Program-made: the position numbers and the translations under genes
The notes under the pieces: generated by a model
Told to the model about the DNA's origin: nothing
The model's database searches: none
What the model saw: the letters and a program-made list of their open reading frames with translations, nothing else
Part shown: positions 26,730 to 35,840 of the stretch, piece after piece
Layout of the letters: each line of letters opens with the position of its first letter
Position numbering within the stretch: position 1 is the stretch's first letter
NCBI RefSeq assembly: GCF_016861605.1
Contig: NZ_BOLM01000011.1
Coordinates: forward strand, 28,440 to 92,439
Source of the DNA: Levilactobacillus wangkuiensis
GTDB lineage: Bacteria > Bacillota > Bacilli > Lactobacillales > Lactobacillaceae
Length of the DNA stretch: 64,000 nt
Direction of reading: 5' to 3'

Positions 26730-27038
26730 TTGGGCTAAACTTGTGTTGTTGGTCGCCTCCGGGCCGGTGAAAATAGGTCGGGACGCTGTGGTAACCTGTC
26801 GTTCCCGCCGGCGGGTTCAAAACGCCCTGCTATGGGGTCGGTTCCAGCCAAAGAACGGGCTTCCACCTCGACTTTGAGCCTGAGGACCGGTCTCAAAGGT
26901 CGTCCCGTGGGCTAGACTGGGAAAGGACCCCAGTCAAGGCCACCGACACAGCTGGGCATTTTGACCCGCCTCTGGTCGCTGACACTAGCCAAGAACCCTA
27001 TTTTTACCGGTCTTGCGGCTAACACAAGTTTAGCCCAA
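26730..27038 (-). repeat. Structured intergenic element E10 (family 1, full length)
   Basis: TTGGGCTAAACTTGTGTT (26730-26747) pairs perfectly over 18 bp with AACACAAGTTTAGCCCAA (27021-27038). Next inward are GCCTCCGG and TTGCGGC, then CCGGTGAAAATAGG with CCTATTTTTACCGG. The minus-strand core GTGTCGGTGG is at 26940-26949, with AGACTGGG/CCCAGTC hairpin, and GCTATGGGGTCGG, CTGAGGACCGG. The outer 18-bp arms are unique to this copy. Confidence 0.8.
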
Positions 27039-27394
27039 ATGAAGGCATTGTCCTGGTCGCTTAGCCTTCACCTATCATTCCGTGGTCCAATGCCATTCAG
27101 TCAATCTGGTAGCCTGTTCAATCATCTCTTGTACTTCTCACTCCTCTGATGCCAAGTAATTATCAATTTTTCCTATTAAGATCCTAATAATTAACAAAAA
27201 CACCAGTCAATTCACCCCAGCCCCTTGCCAGCCATGGGTTAGAAATGTTTCAATAATTAATAATAGCTGGTTTAGGGCAACTGACTACAATTATTAATCA
27301 GTCACTTAATACTAAACCAGTTCAAAATATCCAACTTCAATCAATACCCAACAAATAAACACCAATTCAGCACAACGATGACTACGCAGCTCGT
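27039..27394. other. AT-rich intergenic stretch with overlapping inverted repeats
   Basis: ATTAATAAT (27256-27264), CTGGTTTAG (27267-27275), ATTATTAAT (27290-27298) and CTAAACCAG (27312-27320) occur in the order a-b-a'-b'. This is the topology of an H-type pseudoknot if transcribed. No gene seen. Confidence 0.4.
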
Positions 27395-27604
27395 CACAGT
27401 TGGTTAGCGGGTTAAACGTGTGTCAGCCGCAGGGTCGGTGAAAATGAGCTCAGCCGTGGGAGTCATCTTTGAGACTCGCACTTAGAGGCTCAAAGTAAGC
27501 CTGGAGACCGCCCTTTGGCTCCAGGCGGCGCCCACAGCGTCACGGCTCATTTTCACCGACCCGGAGGCGAAGGAACAACACAAGTTTAACCCCAACCAAC
27601 TGTG
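27395..27604 (+). repeat. Structured element E11 (family 1) upstream of a gene
   Basis: CACAGTTGGTT (27395-27405) pairs with AACCAACTGTG (27594-27604), GGGTTAAAC (27409-27417) with GTTTAACCC (27584-27592) and GGGTCGGTGAAAATGAGC (27432-27449) with GCTCATTTTCACCGACCC (27545-27562), all perfect. GCCGCAGG and CCGGAGGC face each other between them. The interior holds CTTTGAG/CTCAAAG and CCTGGAG/CTCCAGG hairpins (loop ACCGCCCTTTGG). It ends 30 bp before the start of the 27634 gene and could be part of its leader. Confidence 0.8.
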
Positions 27605-27633
27605 CGGGCTTGAAGAGTAATGGAGGATGAATC

Positions 27634-28236
27634 ATGGCAAACACGAAAAACAGTCAAGCAGCAAAGATTCGGCAACAAATTATCACCTGGCTTCAAGACG
27701 ACCAGCAAACACAGGTCGTGTCCGAGGCCAAGTTCCCCGGCATCCGCGGCATTCGGGCCGTGAACCTGCGCCAAATGCTGGGTGACCTGGGTTACAAGGC
27801 GTCCGTGGTCATGGGGGCCGTTTCCGCTGCGCCTTCGACCGACCCGCGGATCAAGAAGGCTGCGGTCAAACCACGCGAAGTCTATTACTATTTTGATGTG
27901 AACACGCCGGCCCCCGCCAAGGTTCAGGCGGACGCGGCCAGTGCTGCCACGAGTGGTGCTGGTGTCACCTCTTCTGCTGCCACGGTAACGACCCCATTGG
28001 CGCTCTCCGCCGTTAAGGGCCTCGCCGGCACCCCAGCCTTCGCGCAGGTCGTCAACACCAATCAACACCTCAGCCAGGCCATTGACGACCTGCTGACCGC
28101 TGCCCAGGCCCAACGTCCCCTGACCGACCTTGAATTGAGCTTCCTGACGGACTTTGCCGCCCAGGTCGCCAAACAGAGCGAGTTGTTACAAAACTTTGCG
28201 ACGCAATCCAAGATTGATCAACTGCGGCGGGGCTAA
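27634..28236 (+). CDS. Hypothetical protein
   Basis: A 200-residue soluble protein with no recognised family. The N-terminal 80 residues look like a small DNA-binding or winged-helix-like fold (KIRQQIITWLQDDQQTQVV, GIRAVNLRQMLGDLGYKASVV), followed by an Ala/Thr/Ser-rich linker (residues 90-125) and a C-terminal helical part (LTDLELSFLTDFAAQVAKQ). GGAGGATGAATC precedes the ATG. Structured element E11 lies directly upstream. Confidence 0.65.
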   Translation: MANTKNSQAAKIRQQIITWLQDDQQTQVVSEAKFPGIRGIRAVNLRQMLGDLGYKASVVMGAVSAAPSTDPRIKKAAVKPREVYYYFDVNTPAPAKVQADAASAATSGAGVTSSAATVTTPLALSAVKGLAGTPAFAQVVNTNQHLSQAIDDLLTAAQAQRPLTDLELSFLTDFAAQVAKQSELLQNFATQSKIDQLRRG

Positions 28237-28408
28237 TTTCACAAGCCCGTTATTCTCGTGTTTATACCGTTAGTTAACGAATCACCCCGCAAAAGACTGA
28301 ATTCGCAAATATTTTAACAGATTTCGACTATTTTGTCGGAAAGTTCTTGACTTTTAGTCACTCAGCCATTACTCTGTTATAAATTACTTTTATGGGGGAC
28401 GAACGCTA

Positions 28409-28666
28409 ATGGCACTACACGAAAATAATCGGGTGTTTTGTGAAAAGACGGAGCTCTTCTCCGATTCTTTCTATGGCACCATCACGAAGATGTACGAACA
28501 CTCAGCAATCGTAAAGGTTGAACCCGACCAACTCTCTAAGAAGGAAACGGATAAGATCGATTCCTTCGGCGACCTGGTGGTCATTCGCCATACCGAGCTT
28601 CAATTGGTCGACGCTGAGGGGAACGCTATCGCTGAACCTGAAGAAGAACTTGAAGCAGCTGAATAA
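28409..28666 (+). CDS. Small hypothetical protein (KOW/SH3-like, possibly DUF2187)
   Basis: An 85-residue acidic protein with a beta-rich core (VFCEKTELFSDSFYGTITKM, YEHSAIVKVEPD, GDLVVIRHTELQL) and a Glu/Ala tail. The 'G-x-I-x-K-x-Y-E-x-S-x-I-V' pattern resembles KOW/SH3-type small barrels such as DUF2187; this assignment is tentative. GGGGGACGAACGCT lies before the ATG, and a terminator follows at once. Confidence 0.65.
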   Translation: MALHENNRVFCEKTELFSDSFYGTITKMYEHSAIVKVEPDQLSKKETDKIDSFGDLVVIRHTELQLVDAEGNAIAEPEEELEAAE

Positions 28667-28675
28667 CATTAGTTA

Positions 28676-28705
28676 AGGGTCTGGGCCATTTGCCAGGCCT
28701 TTTTT
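28676..28705 (+). terminator. Rho-independent terminator
   Basis: GGTCTGG...CCAGGCC hairpin followed by TTTTTTG, directly downstream of the 28409-28666 gene. Confidence 0.8.
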
Positions 28706-28774
28706 GTTGCCCGCATTTTCTAACGCCAATACAAAAGGAGCGGCGACCAGCTGGCCCCCACTCCTTGCTAAGAC

Positions 28775-29155
28775 TCACTTTAAAATCTCTGTCAGCTGTT
28801 TCATCAAGATTGGCAACTCCGCCGACAGCGTTTCGTTCACGTGTTCTTCAATCTTACGACCCCGAGCCGTTACCTGGAAAACGTGGTAGCGCCGGTCCGT
28901 TGGCAACGTTTCATCCTGAATATACCCACCATTTAACAGGCGGCTAATTTGAATGGAAACCATTGACTGGCCAACGTTCAAGCGGCGAGACAACTCGCTG
29001 GTGCTAATTTTTTCCGCAACCAGTTCGTGTAGGATCCGGTATTGTTCAAACGTCAGGGCGTCCCCGCTACTTGGACGTTTGATGAATGGCCGTAAAAGTG
29101 AATTCAACTGGTGGATTCGCTGGACATCGCCAGCAAGCTTTTGCGTGTCGATCAT
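28775..29155 (-). CDS. MarR family transcriptional regulator
   Basis: A 126-residue winged-helix regulator. The HTH and wing are visible as LTFEQYRILHELVAEKISTSEL, SRRLNVGQSMVSIQISRLLNGGYI and ETLPTDRRYHVFQVTARGRKI, with helices for dimerisation at both ends. MarR proteins respond to small molecules such as phenolics or oxidants; no target is adjacent, so the ligand is unknown. Start at ATG 29155 behind AGGAGGAAGAG; an upstream in-frame ATG lies inside that site. Confidence 0.88.
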   Translation of the reverse strand: MIDTQKLAGDVQRIHQLNSLLRPFIKRPSSGDALTFEQYRILHELVAEKISTSELSRRLNVGQSMVSIQISRLLNGGYIQDETLPTDRRYHVFQVTARGRKIEEHVNETLSAELPILMKQLTEILK

Positions 29156-29409
29156 GATTCTCTTCCTCCTCATGACCCCCGACGGCCTTATGCCGATAAT
29201 TTTTACTTCCGCCGGTAAGTCTAAACATAGTCCGCATTCAAAATAATTCGTTAGTGGGCAAAAAGGTTGACCCCTAACGCATCACTCTTAATATACTAGC
29301 ATAAATGACCGACTATATTATAAACAAATCACATCTCAGCCGAAATTTGTTATAAATTCACTCATATTAAGTTGTCACTTACCCCTCTCACTCCCCGTCA
29401 CTCTAGGAA

Positions 29410-30195
29410 TCAGCTCCGCTCATTGATGAAATCGTAAGAACGCCCTTCGCCCTGATACAGGCTGTGTAACGCCTTCTCTAAAAGTTGCGGGTCGGGGTCG
29501 AGCCCCGTTTTGCTAAAAATCTCACCAATCAACCGACAATCCCGTTTCTCTTGAAACTGCCTTGCCACTTCCATCACGGGACGAATTTTCCCTGCTGGTG
29601 GCACCGTTACGTGTTGTTGCGCAATTTCTTGCTGGATCTGTTGCTGGAGCATCAAGATTTCTCGTGCTTCAGCAACTTTCTTACGGAGCCGCGCCGCCGT
29701 GTCATGGACAATCAGTGCCAGCCCATTGTTGAGCAAGACCCGCACTTGGCGTTCCTGCATGGTTCCATTGATGTGGGTCTCAAACTGACACCCCAACCAA
29801 CTGGTATAGCCTGACCCAGACGGCCGGTCCGTTGAAACGAGAACGATGGGTCCCAGAACAAAGGGAACTGGACTACTCAACTGTAGAAATTCCACCATGG
29901 TGTTCATGTCGAACCAAGTCAGCACCTGCGTCGTCGTGAGTCGATCCATGGCGGCCTTCGACGAACAGTTCGTTCGGAAAAAGCCCTCATCGTTACTCCA
30001 GATGACGGTGCCGCCAGCCTGGCTACCTTGAAAGTTCTTGATGTAGATCACCGCCGACCAATCAAGGTCCAGTTGTTCGGCGGGGACTTGCCGGATCACG
30101 TCCTCGGGCCGCAACTCATCAAAGTTGACGATTCCCTGGGCATTAATCTGATTACGATACACGCTTGATAAGCCATTCAAACAGGCTTTATTCAA
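29410..30195 (-). CDS. ComK-like competence regulator homologue
   Basis: About 261 residues from TTG 30195, chosen because GGAGGGG lies 10 bases upstream; the frame is open to a GTG at 30270 without a ribosome site. Residues 60-190 resemble ComK, the minor-groove DNA-binding activator of competence genes: a GGTVIW strand, a SSKAAMDRLTTTQVL segment, then PFVLGPIVLVSTDR, GYTSWLGCQFE and VRVLLNNGLALIV, matching the ComK order 'PPI-(I/V)-FPT.S..-WI-V.F.NG'. An extra C-terminal helical extension of about 70 residues is unusual. Assignment is by eye and moderate. Confidence 0.5.
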   Translation of the reverse strand: MNKACLNGLSSVYRNQINAQGIVNFDELRPEDVIRQVPAEQLDLDWSAVIYIKNFQGSQAGGTVIWSNDEGFFRTNCSSKAAMDRLTTTQVLTWFDMNTMVEFLQLSSPVPFVLGPIVLVSTDRPSGSGYTSWLGCQFETHINGTMQERQVRVLLNNGLALIVHDTAARLRKKVAEAREILMLQQQIQQEIAQQHVTVPPAGKIRPVMEVARQFQEKRDCRLIGEIFSKTGLDPDPQLLEKALHSLYQGEGRSYDFINERS

Positions 30196-30464
30196 GATGT
30201 CGCATCCCCTCCGAAAACTACGTGGGTAATCGGTTAAACATCTCTCCGTTACCCGGCTATAGATTCTCACAAAACACGAATAATAGCAAGAAAGACGTCT
30301 CGTTTTTAAAAGATAAAATTCGCAAATAATTCGGTATAAATTGCGGGATTAATGGTGTTTACGGGAAATGATTACCGGTAGTATTAACGAACTATAAATA
30401 TTTTAATATCGTATTCATTCGGATATTCTCATTAAAATTTCACAAGGATGCCAGAAAAGGTTGG

Positions 30465-30470
30465 TATAAT
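30465..30470 (+). promoter_or_regulatory. Predicted -10 box
   Basis: TATAAT, 28 bp before the start codon of the HTH gene at 30499. The -35 is not clear. Confidence 0.5.
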
Positions 30471-30498
30471 GCGGATATAATTAGTGAGGAGGAGTTCG

Positions 30499-31155
30499 AT
30501 GACAATGAGACGGCAAAGTTTGGGCACGGTTTTGACTAGCGCCCGAAAAATTTTGATGAACGGTGCCACCCCCGCAGAAGTCTTGTGCGACGTGGATGTA
30601 CCGGCTTGGTACCTAGCGGAGTTAGAACGTGACCATATCACGCAACCAAATGAAGATTTGCTGACGTTGATTTGTCAAGCTTACGAACTAGCGGTTGCCG
30701 ACGTGGCCGACCTGCGTCAGTCACCCCAACTCACCACCGATTTAACCGAATTGGCGGCGCAACGTGATCGGGCAACGGCCACCTTCCTTCGCCAGCAACG
30801 ACTGGATTGGCCCGACAGCGCACTGGCTGCCAAACAATCGGGTAGTCTGAACCAGACCGATCCCGCAGCCAGCCATAGTTACGCGGACATTTTGCGCTGC
30901 CTGCGAATCCAGATTGACCACGACCCCATCATGGCCGCCAGCGTCTACTACCGGCTGTCGCCCATGGCTTACTGGCAAATGGAGGCCGCCCAGCTCGCCA
31001 TCACGGATGAGGTTGAACGCCTGCTGTGCTACCGGCTGGAGGTTGAGGACTTGAGTCGGTTCTTCTACGTGGACGACCTGTTTAGCGCGCTGTGTGGACA
31101 GTTAGACATTTGCAAATACTCGTTGGAACCGGTGAAGATGCCTGGGAATTATTAA
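30499..31155 (+). CDS. Putative HTH (XRE-like) regulatory protein
   Basis: A 218-residue protein. The first 65 residues look like an XRE-type helix-turn-helix (SLGTVLTSARKILMNGATPA, EVLCDVDVPAWYLAELERD, EDLLTLICQAYELAVADV), followed by a helical region without recognised domains. Start at ATG 30499 behind GAGGAGGAG; two ATGs are in frame and the first is taken. A terminator shared with the S-layer gene follows. Confidence 0.6.
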   Translation: MTMRRQSLGTVLTSARKILMNGATPAEVLCDVDVPAWYLAELERDHITQPNEDLLTLICQAYELAVADVADLRQSPQLTTDLTELAAQRDRATATFLRQQRLDWPDSALAAKQSGSLNQTDPAASHSYADILRCLRIQIDHDPIMAASVYYRLSPMAYWQMEAAQLAITDEVERLLCYRLEVEDLSRFFYVDDLFSALCGQLDICKYSLEPVKMPGNY

Positions 31156-31169
31156 TTTTATGTATAGTA

Positions 31170-31198
31170 AAAGCATCGCCCTTGGTGGACGATGCTTT
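31170..31198. terminator. Bidirectional terminator
   Basis: AAAGCATCG (31170-31178) and CGATGCTTT (31190-31198) pair, with T-runs on both sides. It lies between the converging HTH gene (30499) and S-layer gene (31219). Confidence 0.85.
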
Positions 31199-31218
31199 TT
31201 GTATTGCTTGGTTAAAAC

Positions 31219-32589
31219 TTATGCAAAGTAGTTAGCACTTGAACCGTTAGTTTGTGCATCAACGGGAGAAGCACCAGATACTTCAGTAGCAGTGTAGAAT
31301 GCTTTAGCATTCGTAGTCGTGCTGTAAGTACCAGCTACAGCGTTGTTAAACGTGTACTTAGTATAAACTTGGTCACCCTTAGCATTCTTGTATGAAGGCG
31401 TGTTTAACGTGTTCAAGTTGTTACTAGTCAAGTAAGCTTGCAGGTCGCCAGTTGTGTACGTTGCATCAGCAGCGCCAGTAAAGGCAGCGTTAACTGCAGG
31501 GAACACAACCGTGGTTGCAGAAGCAGCCTTGGTGTCTTTAGTGTATGCAGTCAGCGCTGTAGCACCTTTGGTTTGATCACTGTTTAAAGCGTAGAATTGA
31601 ATCTTCGTAGCAGCATCAGCATTCTTGGTAGCAACCAAGGTAATGGTGTCACCAGTCTTAGCTGAAGCTAATGCCGCTTTGTTAGCAGTATCAGACTTTT
31701 CATACGTGTAACCAGTACCAGCTAGAACAGCTTTACCCCAATCGTTAGTAGCTTGTTTAGCTGCGGAATCACCAACAGCAGTCCCAACAGCAGTTGAAAC
31801 CTTACCATCAGCACCCGTCAGGCCAGTCAAGGTAGTAGACTTGATGTTCGTACCATCAATCGTCTTGATGTTAACCTTAACGTCAGTCTTTTCGTTGTAA
31901 GTGTTGGCAGTCGTAGCAGTATCAGTAACGGCACCGGAGTAGATCCAACCACTGATAGCTGGGTTCTTAGCATCCTTAACGTAGTAGTACAATGAACCTT
32001 CACGCGTCTTGGTAGCGGCATCCGTAACAGTCAAAGGATCGCTGGCATAAGCCGTGGTATCCTTGATTTGCTTAGAAGCCTTGTATTGAGTGTACTTAGG
32101 AGCATCCCACGTAACGTTGCTCTTACCAGGCTTGGTAAAGTAAACGGTCGTCTTGGCAGGCATAGCAGCTTTAGTAGTCGTGTTAGCAGAATCAATTCCA
32201 CCAGCAAAAGTACCAGCCTTCTTACCGCCGTAGATGTAACCACGGTACTTACCGTTCATAGAAACGATTTTGTAGTAAACGGAGCCCTTGTTAGTGGTCT
32301 TTTGGTAGTAAGCACGGAAGTAATCAGCAGACTTCTTGGATGAAGCCAACTTAGCCATCGTCTTCTTGGAAGCAACAACCTTGGCACCCTTAACAGTCCC
32401 TGGCTTTGAGTAAAGAGCATTCTTGCCCGTTACTTCAACGTTACGAGTGTCGGCAGCAGTCTTCAAGGTTTGGCTTGAAGTAACCTTGGCCTTGCTAGCA
32501 GCGTTGGCAGTAGTTGAGACCGTAGCAACGGCACCAAAACTCAACGCAGCTAAACCAATGTAAAGCGATTTTGCTAAACTTGATTGCAT
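31219..32589 (-). CDS. S-layer protein, L. brevis SlpA type (copy 1)
   Basis: A 456-residue secreted protein that assembles into the crystalline surface layer. Signal peptide [20 protein letters not shown], cleaved near ANA-AS. The N-terminal half carries two related cell-wall-binding units: [20 protein letters not shown] through [10 protein letters not shown], and [20 protein letters not shown] through [10 protein letters not shown] and ISGWIYSG. The C-terminal half is Thr/Ala-rich and differs between paralogues. Start at ATG behind GAGGAGAAATTATAAT. Codon choice (GCA/GCT, ACT, GTA; AT-rich) contrasts strongly with the GC-rich copy at 48811. Likely the expressed copy under some conditions. 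Confidence 0.9.
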   Translation of the reverse strand: MQSSLAKSLYIGLAALSFGAVATVSTTANAASKAKVTSSQTLKTAADTRNVEVTGKNALYSKPGTVKGAKVVASKKTMAKLASSKKSADYFRAYYQKTTNKGSVYYKIVSMNGKYRGYIYGGKKAGTFAGGIDSANTTTKAAMPAKTTVYFTKPGKSNVTWDAPKYTQYKASKQIKDTTAYASDPLTVTDAATKTREGSLYYYVKDAKNPAISGWIYSGAVTDTATTANTYNEKTDVKVNIKTIDGTNIKSTTLTGLTGADGKVSTAVGTAVGDSAAKQATNDWGKAVLAGTGYTYEKSDTANKAALASAKTGDTITLVATKNADAATKIQFYALNSDQTKGATALTAYTKDTKAASATTVVFPAVNAAFTGAADATYTTGDLQAYLTSNNLNTLNTPSYKNAKGDQVYTKYTFNNAVAGTYSTTTNAKAFYTATEVSGASPVDAQTNGSSANYFA

Positions 32590-32636
32590 ATTATAATTTC
32601 TCCTCTGAAATATAAGTTTATTTGTTAACGGAATAC

Positions 32637-32645
32637 AGTATACCA
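32637..32645 (-). promoter_or_regulatory. Extended -10 promoter of S-layer gene 1
   Basis: TGGTATACT on the minus strand about 48 bp before the start codon. The same TTGGTATACT occurs upstream of the second S-layer gene (near 35880), suggesting a shared promoter type. Confidence 0.55.
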
Positions 32646-32711
32646 AAAATCTTCACAAATTACGCATATTTAGACATTTTTAAACTACCTTAAGACGGTT
32701 GGAAATGCTTA

Positions 32712-32753
32712 AAAAGCCGCTAACCACGGACTTTCTTGTGGGTAGCGGCTTTT
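32712..32753. terminator. Bidirectional terminator
   Basis: AAAAGCCGCTA (32712-32722) pairs with TAGCGGCTTTT (32743-32753). It ends the Mrr-type nuclease gene on the minus strand just upstream of the S-layer gene promoter. Confidence 0.85.
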
Positions 32754-32754
32754 G

Positions 32755-34329
32755 TCAGACTAATTCACTTCCTTTATGGATTCGCAAGCCTTCACTCCAG
32801 TATCCACGAAAAATTTCCTCGTTCCATAATTCAACCTTTAATTTACTTGCTAATTCAACAGCACTTTCCGTAAAATCACTTGTTGTGACTACAATCACCT
32901 TGTCGCAAGCGTAATACGTCCGCCCTGAATAGGCTTCTTGTACAGCTTTGTTCCCAACGTTATTAATATATCTTTTGCACTGAAAACCAATTTTTATATT
33001 CCCTTTATGTGCTATAATATCTAACCCTTGATCTCCACTGGCTCCGATAACCGACACCTTCTCATATCCATTTAAAACTAATACTTGATAAACTATACGT
33101 TCAAATTGCTGACCTGACAGTTTTGCTAGTTCATTAAATCGTAATTTTCCAGTTCTCACTGCATCATCTGATACGAAGCTTATCTGTGGATTTCCCTTCT
33201 TTTTTTCAGCCATGTAGGCACGTGCCTTTTCTAAAACATTTTGCACTACTCGTGCATAGTGCTTATCCTTACTCAAAGGTTTGATAACTACCTTTCTGTA
33301 ACCTATACTGTAATTTCCTAATACACACTCAACCTCATATCCTTTAATTTGCTCATCTCTATCGCAAGTTTTAGACTCTATTTTTACGTCATTATATAAT
33401 GTCTGGTCATAATCCGTATCTTCCAATGCCATAATTAAGCACTTTCGTCTAGCCTTCTCACCTAGTTCGAATCCAAGTGTTTCCTCCAGCAATGGACTAA
33501 CGGTCGGATTCCTCGCAAGCAAGTACAAGTCGAGTTCCCTGACTCCTTTTTCACTTAACACTGAAAAAATGACTTTCTTTTCCTGACTTTCATATGTCCC
33601 CATTACTATACTTGCTTTATATTCTTTAATATATTTCAAATCTCCTGTACTTAAAGCGTAATACAGGAAGGCATTAACTATTTCATCAGTAACAATATAA
33701 TTCAAGTAGAACGCGTTCTGTAAGTAGCTCATCCATTTAAACGCCATTTTTTCATGCCCATAAACTATCTTTCTTTCTAGCCCCTTAATAAACATCATCG
33801 CATAAAAATTGTTTCCAAGTCCTATGACATTTTCCGTACCATTTGGCTTGTTTGATAGCTTAAATAACCAGTCAATATAAGCCCTACGTTGTTTCGGTGT
33901 TGCTTCACGATAACTAAATTTTTCAATGCTTCCTTTATAAGAATTCAAACAATCTGACGTTAGATCTAAAGTTCTGCTTATCGGCAACTTCGAATCAATC
34001 ATCGAAATATCACCTCCCATGTAATATTCATCAATATAAATTGCTTTTCGTATATTTATTGGTAAGCTTTCTAGCAGCCTTTTCCTTTCAACTTCAGACA
34101 ATTCATATGGGTCAATTTCCTTAATTTTTTCCTGATTTCTTTCCTTTTCCTTTCCCTCCTGGATTAGTACTTCGTTGCATTCTTTAATCTTTTTAACCTC
34201 CGACTTACGACTAGTAAATTCTATTTCTTGTGTAATGGACTCGTCCTCTTTTTCATTCGTGGAACCAATCCAAAAAACAAATACTAATCCAACTGCAATA
34301 ATTCCAAACAACACAGCAATCACCACCAT
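32755..34329 (-). CDS. Membrane-anchored Mrr-type restriction endonuclease
   Basis: A 524-residue protein with one N-terminal transmembrane helix (VVIAVLFGIIAVGLVFVFWIG), a long charged middle region without recognised domains and a C-terminal Mrr_cat nuclease domain (residues about 405-515). The PD-(D/E)xK-type site is seen as SGQQFERIVYQVL, GASGDQGLDIIAHKG and IGFQCKRY (D...QxK), then KVIVVTTSDFTESAVELA. Mrr proteins cut methylated or otherwise modified DNA. Its sequence is AT-rich compared with its neighbours, and it separates two S-layer genes, suggesting insertion. The ribosome site is weak. Confidence 0.75.
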   Translation of the reverse strand: MVVIAVLFGIIAVGLVFVFWIGSTNEKEDESITQEIEFTSRKSEVKKIKECNEVLIQEGKEKERNQEKIKEIDPYELSEVERKRLLESLPINIRKAIYIDEYYMGGDISMIDSKLPISRTLDLTSDCLNSYKGSIEKFSYREATPKQRRAYIDWLFKLSNKPNGTENVIGLGNNFYAMMFIKGLERKIVYGHEKMAFKWMSYLQNAFYLNYIVTDEIVNAFLYYALSTGDLKYIKEYKASIVMGTYESQEKKVIFSVLSEKGVRELDLYLLARNPTVSPLLEETLGFELGEKARRKCLIMALEDTDYDQTLYNDVKIESKTCDRDEQIKGYEVECVLGNYSIGYRKVVIKPLSKDKHYARVVQNVLEKARAYMAEKKKGNPQISFVSDDAVRTGKLRFNELAKLSGQQFERIVYQVLVLNGYEKVSVIGASGDQGLDIIAHKGNIKIGFQCKRYINNVGNKAVQEAYSGRTYYACDKVIVVTTSDFTESAVELASKLKVELWNEEIFRGYWSEGLRIHKGSELV

Positions 34330-34418
34330 TTTCTAATATCGTCTCTATGTCAATAGGGGAACAATCCCTTAGAATCGTTCCCCTATTTATTAATATTTCT
34401 TCTATATAGATTTAAATG

Positions 34419-35840
34419 TTAATAATCCGTCGTATTCCCATTATCTGCATTAGGAATATCCGTTACCTTTGTGGCACTAATCGTTACAACCTTCAATACC
34501 ACTCTGATAGTATCACCATATTTAACATTTGAGTTTGCAGTTTTAGTGGCACCTGCATCATAACTATACTGTTTATAGAATTTTTCACCCTTTTTAACTA
34601 CATTATTACTGTCATCCGTAAATTCATTAGTAGCAGTCAATACCTTTGAATAGATTGGCTTTGAGAAGAAACTATCAGTAATCGTTCCGCTAGCAGTGAG
34701 AACACTCTTAGTAACGTCTCCAGTTAAAGATGCTGCCTGAGGTTTTGTAATGGCTGGTTTACCATTCAAGAATTCAGTGTCTTTGATTTCTGTACCTGCA
34801 TCAACCGTGTTTCCTGAGGCAAGATAGAAAACAATCTTTGAAGTTGCAGACTTGTATACCTTAACGTTTACTGTACCACCATACATCGCTTTTTCAGAAT
34901 CTACTACTGTGCTACTATCTACGGAGTAACCTTCTGGTGCATTCTTTGAATCTTTAGCAAAGACTGCAAGGGTTTGACCGTTAATATTCTTAGAGTCATT
35001 GCCCACCATACCATCTTTCTTAGTATCAGTAAGCGTCGTAATAAACGTCGACTTACCTACAGAGTTACCGTTAGGAGCCAAGTAGTTAACCGTCACACTG
35101 TTGTTCTCAGTTGGCGTTGCTTCGGCCATCGTCATGGACAAGCCGCCGAGTTCTTGGGTGGTTGCGCTAGCGTTGTAACCCTTACCCGCAAAGATCCAAC
35201 CGGAAACATCAGAGTTCTTATCGGAAGTCACGTAGTAGTACAGTGAACCTTCCTTAGTTTTAGTTTCTGCCTTAGACACAGTAAAGGTATCTTCCTTAGT
35301 CGTCCCATACATGTTCACCTTGTGGGCCTTGTAAGTCGTGTGTTGTGGTGCGGTCCACAACGTGTTCTTCTTCACGTCCTTGATGTGGAAACCAGCCGTC
35401 CGTGTTGGCATCGTAGCTTCCTTGGTCGTTTGAGCTTCCTTGATACCGGCACCAATCGTCCCCTTGACCTTACCGCCGTAGATGTAACCACGGTACTTAC
35501 CGTTCATTGAAACGACCTTGTAGTAGACCGTTCCCCGGTTCGTAACGGCCATGTAGTAGGCCCGGAAGTAGTCCTTGGAGTGGGTTGAGCTAGCCAGCTT
35601 CTTCACGGTCTTCTTGGAAGCCACCGTCTTGGCGCCCTTCACCGTTCCTGGCTTTGAGTAGATGGCGTTTGCGCCAGTCAACTCAACGTTCTTGCTGTCC
35701 TTGCCCAGTGAAGACTTGGACACAACTTTGGCCTTAGAAGCGGCGTCTGCGCTCGTGGCAGTCGTCGTGACCGTTGCCACAGCCCCTAAACTCAGCGCTG
35801 CTAAGCCTAAATACAACGATTTCGCTAATTGTGCTTGCAT
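34419..35840 (-). CDS. S-layer protein, L. brevis SlpA type (copy 2, mosaic)
   Basis: A 473-residue S-layer paralogue: signal peptide [20 protein letters not shown], two wall-binding units ([18 protein letters not shown] to [30 protein letters not shown] to [10 protein letters not shown] and VSGWIFAG), then a variable C-terminal half with an SVTVNYLAPNG start. The first half (about 35120-35840) is GC-rich and codon-biased; the second half (34419-about 35100) is AT-rich, with a sharp change near residue 240. This looks like a chimaera. Start behind GGGGAG; a TTGGTATACT extended -10 lies upstream. Confidence 0.88.
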   Translation of the reverse strand: MQAQLAKSLYLGLAALSLGAVATVTTTATSADAASKAKVVSKSSLGKDSKNVELTGANAIYSKPGTVKGAKTVASKKTVKKLASSTHSKDYFRAYYMAVTNRGTVYYKVVSMNGKYRGYIYGGKVKGTIGAGIKEAQTTKEATMPTRTAGFHIKDVKKNTLWTAPQHTTYKAHKVNMYGTTKEDTFTVSKAETKTKEGSLYYYVTSDKNSDVSGWIFAGKGYNASATTQELGGLSMTMAEATPTENNSVTVNYLAPNGNSVGKSTFITTLTDTKKDGMVGNDSKNINGQTLAVFAKDSKNAPEGYSVDSSTVVDSEKAMYGGTVNVKVYKSATSKIVFYLASGNTVDAGTEIKDTEFLNGKPAITKPQAASLTGDVTKSVLTASGTITDSFFSKPIYSKVLTATNEFTDDSNNVVKKGEKFYKQYSYDAGATKTANSNVKYGDTIRVVLKVVTISATKVTDIPNADNGNTTDY

